Assembly (NCBI GenBank): GCA_017889625.1
Contig: JAGGAD010000001.1
Location: forward strand, 1 to 64,000
Source: Bacillota bacterium
GTDB lineage: Bacteria > Bacillota > Negativicutes > Sporomusales > CTSoil-080
Length of the DNA stretch: 64,000 nt
Direction of reading: 5' to 3'
Positions 19,464 to 27,340 of the stretch are shown piece after piece (the stretch's first letter is position 1; the number at the start of each line of letters is the position of its first letter). The position numbers and the translations under genes are program-made. The notes under the pieces were generated by a model, which had not been told where the DNA came from, searched no databases, and saw only the letters and a program-made list of their open reading frames with translations.

Positions 19464-20492
19464 ATGACAAAAAAAGTACGGGTATTAATAGTGGATGACT
19501 CCCTGGTATTTAGAGAAACATTAGCGAGGGGCTTGGCAGTTGATAAAGGGATTGAGGTAGTAGGAACCGCTGTTGATGCTTTTGATGCTCGGGATAAAAT
19601 TATCGAGTATCAGCCGGATGTGCTTACACTTGATATTGAAATGCCTAAAATGAGCGGGATAGAGTTTTTGAAGCGTCTAATGCCGCAATATCCGTTGCCA
19701 GTTGTAGTGGTTAGTGCGATGAATATAAATGTTTTTGAAGCGCTGGATGCTGGGGCGGTTGATTTTGTGATTAAGCCGGATGCAAGAGTGTCAAGAAGCA
19801 TGGAGGCGTTAATTAATGAACTAATCATCAAAGTAAAAATAGCTTCGATAGCTCAACTGGGACATCTAAAAAAAGATATTTCAGCAAGAAGGCTCAATAG
19901 CGAGCCCATGGATAAAAGGCGAGAGCCGATTATTGCCATCGGCGCTTCTACCGGAGGGACTGAAGCAATTTATGAGGTTATAAAAGCATTTCCCCGGGAT
20001 ATGCCGGGGGTGGTTGTTGTTCAACATATGCCTCCGGTGTTTACTCGAATGTATGCCCAGCGGTTAAATAATTCCTGTCAAATGGCAGTTAAAGAGGCTG
20101 AGTCCGGTGACGTTATTGGCCCTGGAAAGGTGATGATAGCACCGGGGGAGTACCATCTGCGGATAGCTAAAAAAGGCGGAGATTATGTATGTGAATGTTT
20201 TCAGAGTGAAAAGGTAAATGGTCATTGTCCGTCGGTGGATGTGCTGTTTAACTCTGTCGCAGATGTTGCCGGTGCTGAGGCAATCGGGGTTATTTTAACT
20301 GGGATGGGGTATGATGGAGCAAAAGGGATGCTAAGGATGAAACAACAAGGAGCTATGACGATTGGGCAGGATGAAGCGTCGTCGGTAGTTTATGGAATGC
20401 CGAAAGTAGCTTACGATCTGGGGGCAGTTGTTAAACAGGCGGAATTAAAAGATATTCCGCAAATTATTTATTCATGTTTAACTGCTAAATGA
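19464..20492 (+). CDS. cheB: Chemotaxis response regulator protein-glutamate methylesterase CheB
   Basis: 342 aa. A receiver (about 1-120, phospho-acceptor Asp57 in LTLDIEMPKMSG) is joined by a linker to the methylesterase domain, with catalytic Ser162 (IGASTGGTEA), His188 (VVVQHMPP) and Asp284 (LTGMGYDGAKG). It removes methyl groups from receptors when phosphorylated by CheA, and is also a likely deamidase. Normal length, all key residues present. Confidence 0.95.
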   Translation: MTKKVRVLIVDDSLVFRETLARGLAVDKGIEVVGTAVDAFDARDKIIEYQPDVLTLDIEMPKMSGIEFLKRLMPQYPLPVVVVSAMNINVFEALDAGAVDFVIKPDARVSRSMEALINELIIKVKIASIAQLGHLKKDISARRLNSEPMDKRREPIIAIGASTGGTEAIYEVIKAFPRDMPGVVVVQHMPPVFTRMYAQRLNNSCQMAVKEAESGDVIGPGKVMIAPGEYHLRIAKKGGDYVCECFQSEKVNGHCPSVDVLFNSVADVAGAEAIGVILTGMGYDGAKGMLRMKQQGAMTIGQDEASSVVYGMPKVAYDLGAVVKQAELKDIPQIIYSCLTAK

Positions 20493-20574
20493 TAAAAAAT
20501 TAGTGTGAAGCTAGATGGTTATCTCCGGAAAAGGGTCGACGAGAAAAGTAAGATAAGTTGGCGGGGGCGTGTGT

Positions 20575-20970
20575 ATGAAAATTCTAATTGCCGAAGATGA
20601 TAGGATTAGCAGAACGTTTATGGAAAAATTCTTATCCGCGTATGGCGAGTGTGATGTTGCGGTTAATGGTTTAGAAGCGGTGGACGCGTACTTAGCGGCT
20701 TTGAAGAAAGCGGATCCTTATCAATTGATCTGCCTGGACATTATGATGCCTAAGCTGGATGGACTTAAGGTTTTAAAGACAATTAGAGAAATTGAAAAAC
20801 AGCAGAATATTGGTGATAAGTCGCGGGTTAAGATAATTATGACAACAGCGATTAATGACAGCTATACGGTGTTGAGCGCCTATGATTCAGGGTGTGAAGC
20901 CTATGCTTGGAAGCCGATTGAAAGAGAAAAGTTCATATTAGTCTTAAAAAAATTGGGATTAATTGATTAA
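20575..20970 (+). CDS. CheY-like response regulator, second copy
   Basis: 131 aa from ATG 20575; a GTG six bases upstream is possible. A single receiver with acidic ED-D at the N-terminus, phospho-acceptor Asp55 (ICLDIMMPKLDG), conserved Thr (MTTA) and Lys (WKPI). It differs clearly from the CheY at 13346, so it is not a recent duplicate. A G-rich stretch (GGCGGGGG) is the only ribosome-site candidate. It lies between cheB and cheV and may act as a second output or phosphate sink. Confidence 0.85.
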   Translation: MKILIAEDDRISRTFMEKFLSAYGECDVAVNGLEAVDAYLAALKKADPYQLICLDIMMPKLDGLKVLKTIREIEKQQNIGDKSRVKIIMTTAINDSYTVLSAYDSGCEAYAWKPIEREKFILVLKKLGLID

Positions 20971-21093
20971 TGTGCTAAGAAGGCAGGGATTTGTCAATTA
21001 ATATCGAAATATGGATTTTAAGAAGTCGAATCGGTAGTCTAGGCCGTAGGCTTGCTGAGAGGTACCTGCGGCGAATAAAAGGGAGGGCGTATT

Positions 21094-21993
21094 TTGCAAG
21101 ATAATAAGGGGATTTTACTTGAGACAGGCACAAATGAGTTCGAGATTATTGAGTTTGTAGTTGGTGGTGTTTACTATGGGATTAATGTTGCCAAGGTGCG
21201 TGAAGTTATTAATCCTTTGCCTGTTACGCCTATAGCTAATGCGCATCCGTACATAGAAGGCATGTTTACTCTCCGGGGTAAAGTAATACCGGTGGTGAAT
21301 TTGGCCAAAGCCCTTTCGAGCATTTCGACCAATGATTCCCCTAAAATTATTGTCTGTGAGATTAACAACTATTTTATTTCATTTAAAGTTGATGAGGTAT
21401 GCCGTATTCATCGCATTTCATGGACACAAATGGAACCGGCCCCGAATATTGCTGGCTCTGACCGTGTGGTTGGGGTAGTGAAGATGGATACCCATTTAGT
21501 TGTACTGCTGGATTTTGAAAAGATTCTTGCGGAGATTAATCCAGAAATTAATGAAAAAATGACGGCACTACCTGAGACTACTCCGGAACTGGTAACGGCG
21601 CGTAAGGCCAGAACGTTGCTTATTGCCGAAGACTCGCATATGTTGCGCGAGTTATTGTTGAATACGTTGCATAATGCTGGGTATAAGACGATTAGTACTG
21701 AAAATGGTCAAGATGCGTGGGACAAGTTAGAGGAACTTGCGGCTAGCGATGATGCGATTGAAGACCATGTTCAACTGGTTATAACCGATATTGAAATGCC
21801 ACGGATGGATGGGCATCATCTTACAAGACGAATCAAGGAACATCCGAAGCTAAAGGTGTTGCCAGTAGTTATTTTCTCGTCGCTGATTAATGATGAAATG
21901 CAAAGAAAAGGCGAGGCGATTGGGGCCTTTGCTCAAATTACTAAGCCGGAAATAGAGAATTTGATTGGCATTATTGACAAAAAATTAGTGTAG
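21094..21993 (+). CDS. cheV: Chemotaxis coupling/adaptation protein CheV
   Basis: 299 aa. A CheW domain (about 14-150: YGINVAKVREVI, FTLRGKVIPVVNL) is fused to a receiver (about 172-299) with phospho-acceptor Asp232 (LVITDIEMPRMDG). CheV proteins couple receptors to CheA and adapt by phosphorylation. TTG start with GGGAGGG 7 nt upstream. The leader 20971-21093 has a 7-bp hairpin (CCGTAGG/CCTGCGG) of unknown meaning. It is the last gene of the chemotaxis island; a bidirectional terminator follows. Confidence 0.92.
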   Translation: MQDNKGILLETGTNEFEIIEFVVGGVYYGINVAKVREVINPLPVTPIANAHPYIEGMFTLRGKVIPVVNLAKALSSISTNDSPKIIVCEINNYFISFKVDEVCRIHRISWTQMEPAPNIAGSDRVVGVVKMDTHLVVLLDFEKILAEINPEINEKMTALPETTPELVTARKARTLLIAEDSHMLRELLLNTLHNAGYKTISTENGQDAWDKLEELAASDDAIEDHVQLVITDIEMPRMDGHHLTRRIKEHPKLKVLPVVIFSSLINDEMQRKGEAIGAFAQITKPEIENLIGIIDKKLV

Positions 21994-22031
21994 CCTGGGG
22001 CTTGAGTGAAAAAGCTATAATGTCAGTTAAC

Positions 22032-22081
22032 AAAAATGGATAGGGGTCAAGGCTTTATAGCCTTGACCCCTATCCATTTTT
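22032..22081. terminator. Bidirectional terminator between cheV and hydG
   Basis: A nearly 23-bp perfect inverted repeat (AAAAATGGATAGGGGTCAAG and its complement), loop TTAT, with A-run and T-run ends. It serves the convergent cheV and hydG genes. Confidence 0.93.
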
Positions 22082-22125
22082 TGTTGAAAGCGAGTAGTTT
22101 ATCAACTGATGCTGGGTGCCTTATT

Positions 22126-23553
22126 CTAGAAATATAAGTCTCTTTCACCGGTTTCAATCTTTTTAAGTTCATCAATCGTCATTTGTTTCACTTGAGGATT
22201 GGGAATCATGGCTAAATGTTTTTGAATAGCCTTTTCACCAATTTCCCTGGTTTCAGGGGTGGCATAATCCATCAAATATTCTTTAAGTGTTAATAGTGCA
22301 TTTGGTTGGCAAATATTTTGAATCTCGCCGCTTTTAGCCAGAGGCATAAACCGATCCCCGGTTCTACCTTTGCGATAGCAGGCAGTACAGTAGCTTGGAA
22401 TATACCCAGCTTCGCAGATATTACGAAGAATCTCATCAGGAGTTCGATGATCGGCAACTTGAAATTGGGAGGAATCCTCAATTGCAGTATGCTCACCCTT
22501 TTTCAAATTATCAAGCTGGGCCTTATATCCGCCTACGCCGACACATGAACCGGCGCTCATTTGCGATATGCCCAAATCAATAATTTCATCACGGTAGTCA
22601 GGGTTTTCTCTAGTGGATATAATCATACCGGTATACGGTACGGCTAATCGTAATACGGCGATGATCTTTTTAAATTGATCATCGGATACCAGATAAGGAA
22701 AAGTATCTAGATTAACGCCTTCGGCGGCTCGCATCCGGGGAAAAGACAAAGTATGGGGACCAATGCCGAATTTTTCTTCTAAATGATTAATCGCTAGCAT
22801 TAGACTGACAACTTCAAAACGATAGTCATAAAGACCGTACAGCACGCCCATGCCAACGTCATCGATGCCGCCTTCCATGGCCCGTTCCACTGCCGTAGTA
22901 TGCCAATTATAATCTCGCTTTGGTCCAGATGGATGCATTTTTGAGTAAGTTTCCCGATGAAAAGTTTCTTGAAAGAGAATATAAGTACCGATGCCGGCTT
23001 CCTTCAGCATTTTATATTCTTCTACCGTGGTAGCCGCAATCTGGATATTGACTCTTCGAATAGCACCATTGTCTTTCGTTGTGTTGTAGATAGTTTTCAT
23101 GGCATCAATTACATATTCAATAGGAGTTAGCTCAGGATCTTCGCCCATATCCAGCATTAGCCGTTTATGACCTAGTTCTTCCAGAGCCTGGACTTCATCC
23201 CGGATTTCATCCATAGTAAGTTTTTTGCGGGTAATCTGATTATTTCGGCAGCCATAACCACAGTAGACGCAATTATTAATACAGTAATTGCTTAAATAAA
23301 GAGGCGCAAATAAAACTAGTCGCTTTCCATAAATTTTTTGCTTAATTTCTAATGCCGCGGAAAACAGTTTTTGTAGCAAGGTTTCATCTTCCAATTGAAT
23401 TAAGGCGGCAACTTCCTGGGTGGTTAATCCCTTGGCTTTTCGGGCTTTTTCAATGATTGCTTCCAACTGATTTTTCGGAAGTGAGGCTGTTTCGGTCAAT
23501 AAGGCTTGGATAAGAGGCTCATCGATAAAATCGCCGGTGTAAGTCTTATTCAT
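22126..23553 (-). CDS. hydG: [FeFe] hydrogenase H-cluster radical SAM maturase HydG
   Basis: 475 aa. HydG cleaves tyrosine to supply CO and cyanide for the diiron site of [FeFe] hydrogenase. The radical-SAM cluster motif CINNCVYC is at about 84-91 after YLSNY, and the C-terminal second-cluster region has YCTACYRKGRTGDRF followed by a distal Cys (IQNICQPNA). Start at ATG 23553, where GGAG lies 7 nt upstream; a start at 23577 would place the ribosome site inside the gene. hydE, hydF and the hydrogenase are not in the window, so hydG is a stand-alone unit. It has its own consensus promoter and a structured leader. Confidence 0.95.
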   Translation of the reverse strand: MNKTYTGDFIDEPLIQALLTETASLPKNQLEAIIEKARKAKGLTTQEVAALIQLEDETLLQKLFSAALEIKQKIYGKRLVLFAPLYLSNYCINNCVYCGYGCRNNQITRKKLTMDEIRDEVQALEELGHKRLMLDMGEDPELTPIEYVIDAMKTIYNTTKDNGAIRRVNIQIAATTVEEYKMLKEAGIGTYILFQETFHRETYSKMHPSGPKRDYNWHTTAVERAMEGGIDDVGMGVLYGLYDYRFEVVSLMLAINHLEEKFGIGPHTLSFPRMRAAEGVNLDTFPYLVSDDQFKKIIAVLRLAVPYTGMIISTRENPDYRDEIIDLGISQMSAGSCVGVGGYKAQLDNLKKGEHTAIEDSSQFQVADHRTPDEILRNICEAGYIPSYCTACYRKGRTGDRFMPLAKSGEIQNICQPNALLTLKEYLMDYATPETREIGEKAIQKHLAMIPNPQVKQMTIDELKKIETGERDLYF

Positions 23554-23604
23554 TTGCATACTCCTTTTTCTGGTCAAAACGGCCTGGATAAAAAAGGTAA
23601 ATAA

Positions 23605-23735
23605 AAAAATAAACCTTCCCTAGGAAGGCGGTGATAAAAGTAATTTCTTCATCCCTAGGATCAGAGAACCCTCTTTACCGCAGGCAGTCCTAAACCTTCC
23701 TCTTGGCAAGATATACCTGCCAATCAGAATATATA
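23605..23735 (-). promoter_or_regulatory. Structured hydG leader, candidate attenuator or riboswitch
   Basis: The leader between the hydG promoter and gene is about 180 nt. In RNA sense it has a hairpin TTGGCA...TGCCAA near its 5' end, then GGAAGGTTT (23700-23692), a central folded region, and CCTTCC-TAG-GGAAGGTTT (23628-23611) followed by a T-rich run. The upstream GGAAGGTTT is an exact repeat of the terminator's 3' arm. It could pair with the same CCTTCC, so the terminator and an antiterminator would exclude each other. I do not recognise a known riboswitch class. Confidence 0.5.
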
Positions 23736-23744
23736 CTTTAGTAA

Positions 23745-23773
23745 AATATAACGTACCGCCACGTTGATGTCAA
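23745..23773 (-). promoter_or_regulatory. Consensus sigma-A promoter of hydG
   Basis: On the minus strand TTGACA (23773-23768), a 17-nt spacer and TATATT (23750-23745). This is an almost perfect housekeeping promoter. It points to constitutive initiation, with control left to the leader downstream. Confidence 0.75.
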
Positions 23774-23935
23774 GAACTCTTGATGAATCGATAATTGTTA
23801 ATTTCTATTAGCAACAAGAAAATAATAAATAAGTTTTATATTTCTGTAAATTTAGCAGGAAAGTTATATTTTTATGGTAAATTAAGATAATAACTATACG
23901 ATAGGAAAATTGTAAAACCAGCAATATGGAATGAC

Positions 23936-23994
23936 TGTTTGAAATAGATACAATTATTTAAAAAAATTGGGCAATGCTGTATGTGATGTATACA
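23936..23994. promoter_or_regulatory. Paired activator sites (TGTAT-N7-ATACA) for the 24059 promoter
   Basis: Two 17-bp inverted repeats: TGTTT-N7-ATACA at 23936-23952 and TGTAT-N7-ATACA at 23978-23994. Their centres are 42 bp apart, or four helical turns. The nearer one is centred 74 bp before the -24 GG of the sigma-54 promoter. The same motif occurs before the second sigma-54 promoter (28776-28826). The two sigma-54 activators encoded nearby are the obvious candidates to bind. The remaining 23774-24058 is AT-rich and shows no gene. Confidence 0.6.
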
Positions 23995-24058
23995 ATATAG
24001 ACTAGCGTTTGGATAATGCCGGAGAACGAAATGCTGTAAACTAGGCCTTTGTAAATGC

Positions 24059-24074
24059 TGGCATGAATTTTGCA
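24059..24074 (+). promoter_or_regulatory. Sigma-54 (-24/-12) promoter of the SDR-nitroreductase unit
   Basis: TGGCATGAATTTTGCA has the GG-N10-GC spacing and both halves of the sigma-54 consensus TGGCAC-N5-TTGC. It lies 126 bp upstream of the SDR start. Confidence 0.8.
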
Positions 24075-24199
24075 TTTAAAATGTGATAGGTATTTGCCAA
24101 CCAACTAAAGCGAGGCTATTATTTCGCCGTTAGTTGGAGACTACTATGATAAAATCTATAAGTTTGAAAAGAAATAAATAGCGTGTAGGAGGAAAAAAC

Positions 24200-24982
24200 A
24201 TGAACGTAAAAGAAATGTTTTCTTTAACAGGTAAGACCGCAATTGTTACTGGCGGTGCAAGCGGTATTGGAGCGCAACTGGCGACTGGCTTAGCTGAGGC
24301 TGGTGCAAACCTAGTGATTGCGGCCCGTAAAGTCGAACGGTGTAAGGACATGTGCGACAAGCTAATGAAAGATAACGGAATCAAAGCAATTGCAGTTGCT
24401 TGTGATGTTAGTAAGGAAGAAGATTGCCGTAATTTAGTTGATGCTGCTCTTAAGGAGTATGGCCATTTGGATATTCTGGTTAATAATGCGGGAACAAGCT
24501 GGGGAGCTGATTCGCTTAATTTTCCAATGGATAAATGGCGGATGGTTATGGATCTTAATGTTAACGGGATGTTCCAATTGTCGGCAATGGCGGCTAAGGC
24601 GATGAAAGAAAAGGGCCTTGGAAAAATCATAAATATTGCTTCTATGGGGGCCTTTGGGGCGGATAAACCGGATGTTGTTAATGCTATACCATATACTGCC
24701 AGCAAAGGTGCGGTTGTAGCGATGACTCGGGATATGGCTGCTAAATGGGCCCAATATGGTATTTATGTTAATGCCATCTGTCCGGGCTGGTTTCCTACCG
24801 ATATGAGCGGAAAAGTTATTAACAGAGATGGCGGCGAAAAGTTTACCGAACGTATTCCTCTCGGCCGGTTTGGCGGTCCTGATGACTTAAAGGGAATGGT
24901 TGTACTTTTGGCTTCCGGTGCATCTAACTTTATCACTGGCCAGTCTTACCTGGTTGATGGCGGACAAACCATCCTCTTGTAA
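24200..24982 (+). CDS. Short-chain dehydrogenase/reductase (SDR)
   Basis: 260 aa, a classical SDR: cofactor motif TGGASGIG near 17-24, NNAG at about 96-99, catalytic Ser (INIASMGA region) and YTASK near 160-164. The C-terminus (ITGQSYLVDGGQTIL) is the standard SDR ending. It interconverts an alcohol and a ketone with NAD(P)H. The sequence resembles 3-oxoacyl or gluconate-type members, but the substrate cannot be read off. GTAGGAGG precedes ATG. It is the first gene behind a sigma-54 promoter, 25 bp before the nitroreductase gene. Confidence 0.88.
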   Translation: MNVKEMFSLTGKTAIVTGGASGIGAQLATGLAEAGANLVIAARKVERCKDMCDKLMKDNGIKAIAVACDVSKEEDCRNLVDAALKEYGHLDILVNNAGTSWGADSLNFPMDKWRMVMDLNVNGMFQLSAMAAKAMKEKGLGKIINIASMGAFGADKPDVVNAIPYTASKGAVVAMTRDMAAKWAQYGIYVNAICPGWFPTDMSGKVINRDGGEKFTERIPLGRFGGPDDLKGMVVLLASGASNFITGQSYLVDGGQTILL

Positions 24983-25007
24983 AAAGTAAAACCATAGGGG
25001 TGAGAAT

Positions 25008-25619
25008 ATGGATGTGAAAACGGCGCTGGAAAACAGGCGCAGTATTAGGAAATATAAGCCTGATCCAGTCTCTGACGAATTAGTCAAAGAACTATTAGAA
25101 GCTGCTCGTTTGGCTCCATCCGGCACTAATCACCAGCCGTGGCGGTTTATCATTATAAGGGATCAAGCCATGAAGGATAAGATTCAGGCGGCAGCGTTTG
25201 ATCAGAAATATCTGAGTGAAGCTCCAGTTTTGCTGGTATGCTGTGCCGATATTTCGACGTATGAGTTGGATACGAAAAAAAGAGTTCAGGAACTAATTGC
25301 CGTTGGAGCAATGGATCCTGGGGCTATTGACACCTACCCAGGACTAAATCAACCCAAGAATGCTGAAGTTTTAAAAGGATATATTCCCCATGCCATGCTG
25401 AATGTGGCTTTGGCTATGGAAAATATTGCGTTGCGAGCGGTATCTTTAGGTTTGGGGACTTGTATAGTCCAATTGATGAAACCAAAAAAAATTGCCGGAA
25501 TTTTGGCTCTTCCAGAAAATCTAATTATTACGGCATTAATGCCGGTTGGTTTCCCGGATCAAAATCCGGCACCGCGACCTAGACTAGCGTTGGAAGAAAT
25601 AATTTATAAAGTGGTTTGA
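25008..25619 (+). CDS. Nitroreductase-family flavoprotein
   Basis: 203 aa with the FMN-binding signatures of the family: RRSIRKY near 10-16, APSGTNHQPWRFI at about 37-49, and a late glycine-rich segment (AVSLGLGTCIVQL). Family members reduce nitro groups, quinones or enoates using NAD(P)H. It shares the sigma-54 transcript with the SDR gene and is followed by a terminator. The natural substrate is unknown. Confidence 0.88.
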   Translation: MDVKTALENRRSIRKYKPDPVSDELVKELLEAARLAPSGTNHQPWRFIIIRDQAMKDKIQAAAFDQKYLSEAPVLLVCCADISTYELDTKKRVQELIAVGAMDPGAIDTYPGLNQPKNAEVLKGYIPHAMLNVALAMENIALRAVSLGLGTCIVQLMKPKKIAGILALPENLIITALMPVGFPDQNPAPRPRLALEEIIYKVV

Positions 25620-25676
25620 TTGTGAAGGAGTTTGGCGGTAGTGCTGTGCCGCAAGGCTGTCAGAAATTAAAACTAC

Positions 25677-25720
25677 AAAAAAGCGGATATGCCTCAACCC
25701 AAAGGCATATCCGCTTTTTT
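25677..25720 (+). terminator. Terminator after the nitroreductase gene
   Basis: AAAAAAGCGGATATGCCT / AGGCATATCCGCTTTTTT, an 18-bp perfect stem with an 8-nt loop. GATATAAT follows directly; it is the probable -10 of the activator gene at 25760. Confidence 0.92.
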
Positions 25721-25759
25721 GATATAATATGTAAAAAAGAAACATGTTAGGAGAAGTAC

Positions 25760-27160
25760 ATGAACATTGAATCTCATGCTATAACAACGCAGGTTATCAA
25801 GAAATGGGATCAAGCGTTATTGTTCAAAATTCTTGATAATATCCAGGATATTGTAATGGTGCTGGATTCAAATACTACAATTGTCTATATAAATAATGCC
25901 TATGCGAAGATTCTTGGTGTGTCGGTTTCTAAAGTTTTAGGACGACGGCTGGATGAGATTGAACCGAATGCACTGGCTATTGAAATTTTGCGGTCAGGTG
26001 TGCCGACACATAATGTAAGAGATCGTTTGGAGTCGCTGGGGTTAGATGTGATGGGCAGCGGGTTTCCTCTTTTTGAGGAGGGAAAAATTGTTGGCTGTGT
26101 CTCTATTTTTAACAATATTTCCGAAGTTGTGGAGTTAAATCGTGACTTGCAGCGAACGAAAGAAGTGGCTGATTATTTGCAGCATAAGTTGAATCAATTG
26201 GAACAGCTGCCGTTGTCGTTTAAAGAATATGTGGGCCGTAGTCCGGCGCTGTGGGAAACACTGGCGCTGGCGGCAAAAGTGGCTCCAACTGACAGTACGG
26301 TCATTATTCGCGGTGAAAGTGGTGTGGGCAAGGGGGTACTGGCCAGGGCAATTCATAATGGCAGCCGGCGTAAGGATAAACCGCTGATTATTGTTAATTG
26401 TGCCGCCATACCTGAAGCATTATTGGAAAGTGAATTATTTGGCTATGAGGAAGGAGCGTTTTCTGGGGCGAAAAAGGGCGGTAAACTTGGAAAGTTTGAA
26501 TTGGCGCATGGTGGGACAATATTTTTAGATGAAATCGGTGATATGTCGCTGAATATGCAGGCTAAGTTGCTTAGTGTTGTACAGGAAAAAGAGTTGGAAC
26601 GTCTTGGGGGGACAAAAACTATTAAGTTAGATATCCGAATAATTGCGGCAACCAACCGAGATTTGGAAAAAATGCTTGCTGTGGGTAGTTTTCGGCAAGA
26701 TTTATATTATCGGCTTAATATTGTGCCGTTGTATTTGCCACCACTTAGGGAACGACGGGAAGATATTTTAACCTTAGCGCAAAATTTTCTTCTGCAATTT
26801 ACAGAAGAAAAAGAGTACAACGTAACTCTCTCGCCTCAAGTGGCAGAGCTTCTAGTGGGGTATGATTGGCCGGGCAATGTGCGTGAATTGCAAAATGTTA
26901 TGGAACATGCCAGTATTGTGGAAAGCGGACCGCAAATCGAAGTGCGGCACTTGCCAGTTAATTTGCGCGAGGGACGTATGGAAGAAGTTCAGGAAAATCC
27001 GTATGATTTAAAAACGGCGGTGGCGAAGTTCGAACGTGAATTAATTGTGGCGTCTTTGGAAAAAAACAGTAATAATCGTAGTGTGGCGATGACGGAACTG
27101 GGGTTGTCACGGAGCTCGTTTTATGATAAACTTCACCGTTATAATATTAAAATTAGTTAA
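25760..27160 (+). CDS. Sigma-54-dependent activator with PAS sensor, copy 1
   Basis: 466 aa. An N-terminal PAS domain (about 22-125: [20 protein letters not shown]) is followed by a short coiled-coil linker, the AAA+ domain (about 155-390) and a Fis-type helix-turn-helix at the C-terminus. Walker A is GESGVGKG (185-192) and Walker B is IFLDEIGD. The sigma-54 contact loop reads GAFSGA (232-237) instead of GAFTGA. In the AAA+ core the usual LLRVLQE reads LLSVVQE (Ser272, AGT), unlike copy 2. It is closely similar to the next gene over its whole length. Likely targets are the sigma-54 promoters at 24059 and 28889. Confidence 0.92.
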   Translation: MNIESHAITTQVIKKWDQALLFKILDNIQDIVMVLDSNTTIVYINNAYAKILGVSVSKVLGRRLDEIEPNALAIEILRSGVPTHNVRDRLESLGLDVMGSGFPLFEEGKIVGCVSIFNNISEVVELNRDLQRTKEVADYLQHKLNQLEQLPLSFKEYVGRSPALWETLALAAKVAPTDSTVIIRGESGVGKGVLARAIHNGSRRKDKPLIIVNCAAIPEALLESELFGYEEGAFSGAKKGGKLGKFELAHGGTIFLDEIGDMSLNMQAKLLSVVQEKELERLGGTKTIKLDIRIIAATNRDLEKMLAVGSFRQDLYYRLNIVPLYLPPLRERREDILTLAQNFLLQFTEEKEYNVTLSPQVAELLVGYDWPGNVRELQNVMEHASIVESGPQIEVRHLPVNLREGRMEEVQENPYDLKTAVAKFERELIVASLEKNSNNRSVAMTELGLSRSSFYDKLHRYNIKIS

Positions 27161-27340
27161 AGAACAACTAGGTGTTTAATTTTTGCACAAATGAACCTGT
27201 TTATAATAGTTTAGTTGTACGAAAATTGAACATTTTTATATAGAAGTTATCTGCTGTTACCAGATTTAGGCTATATAATGATTTAACCCCAGCGTTTTTT
27301 TTGATATAATGTCTATAAAGGATACAGCTGGGGGTATTTA

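Noticed and set aside
20971-21093. Possible riboswitch in the cheV leader
   Set aside because: Only a 7-bp hairpin is visible and no known aptamer motif; too weak to call.
24434-24754. Long antisense frames within the SDR genes and other enzymes
   Set aside because: These are complements of strongly coding frames with clear family motifs; no ribosome sites.
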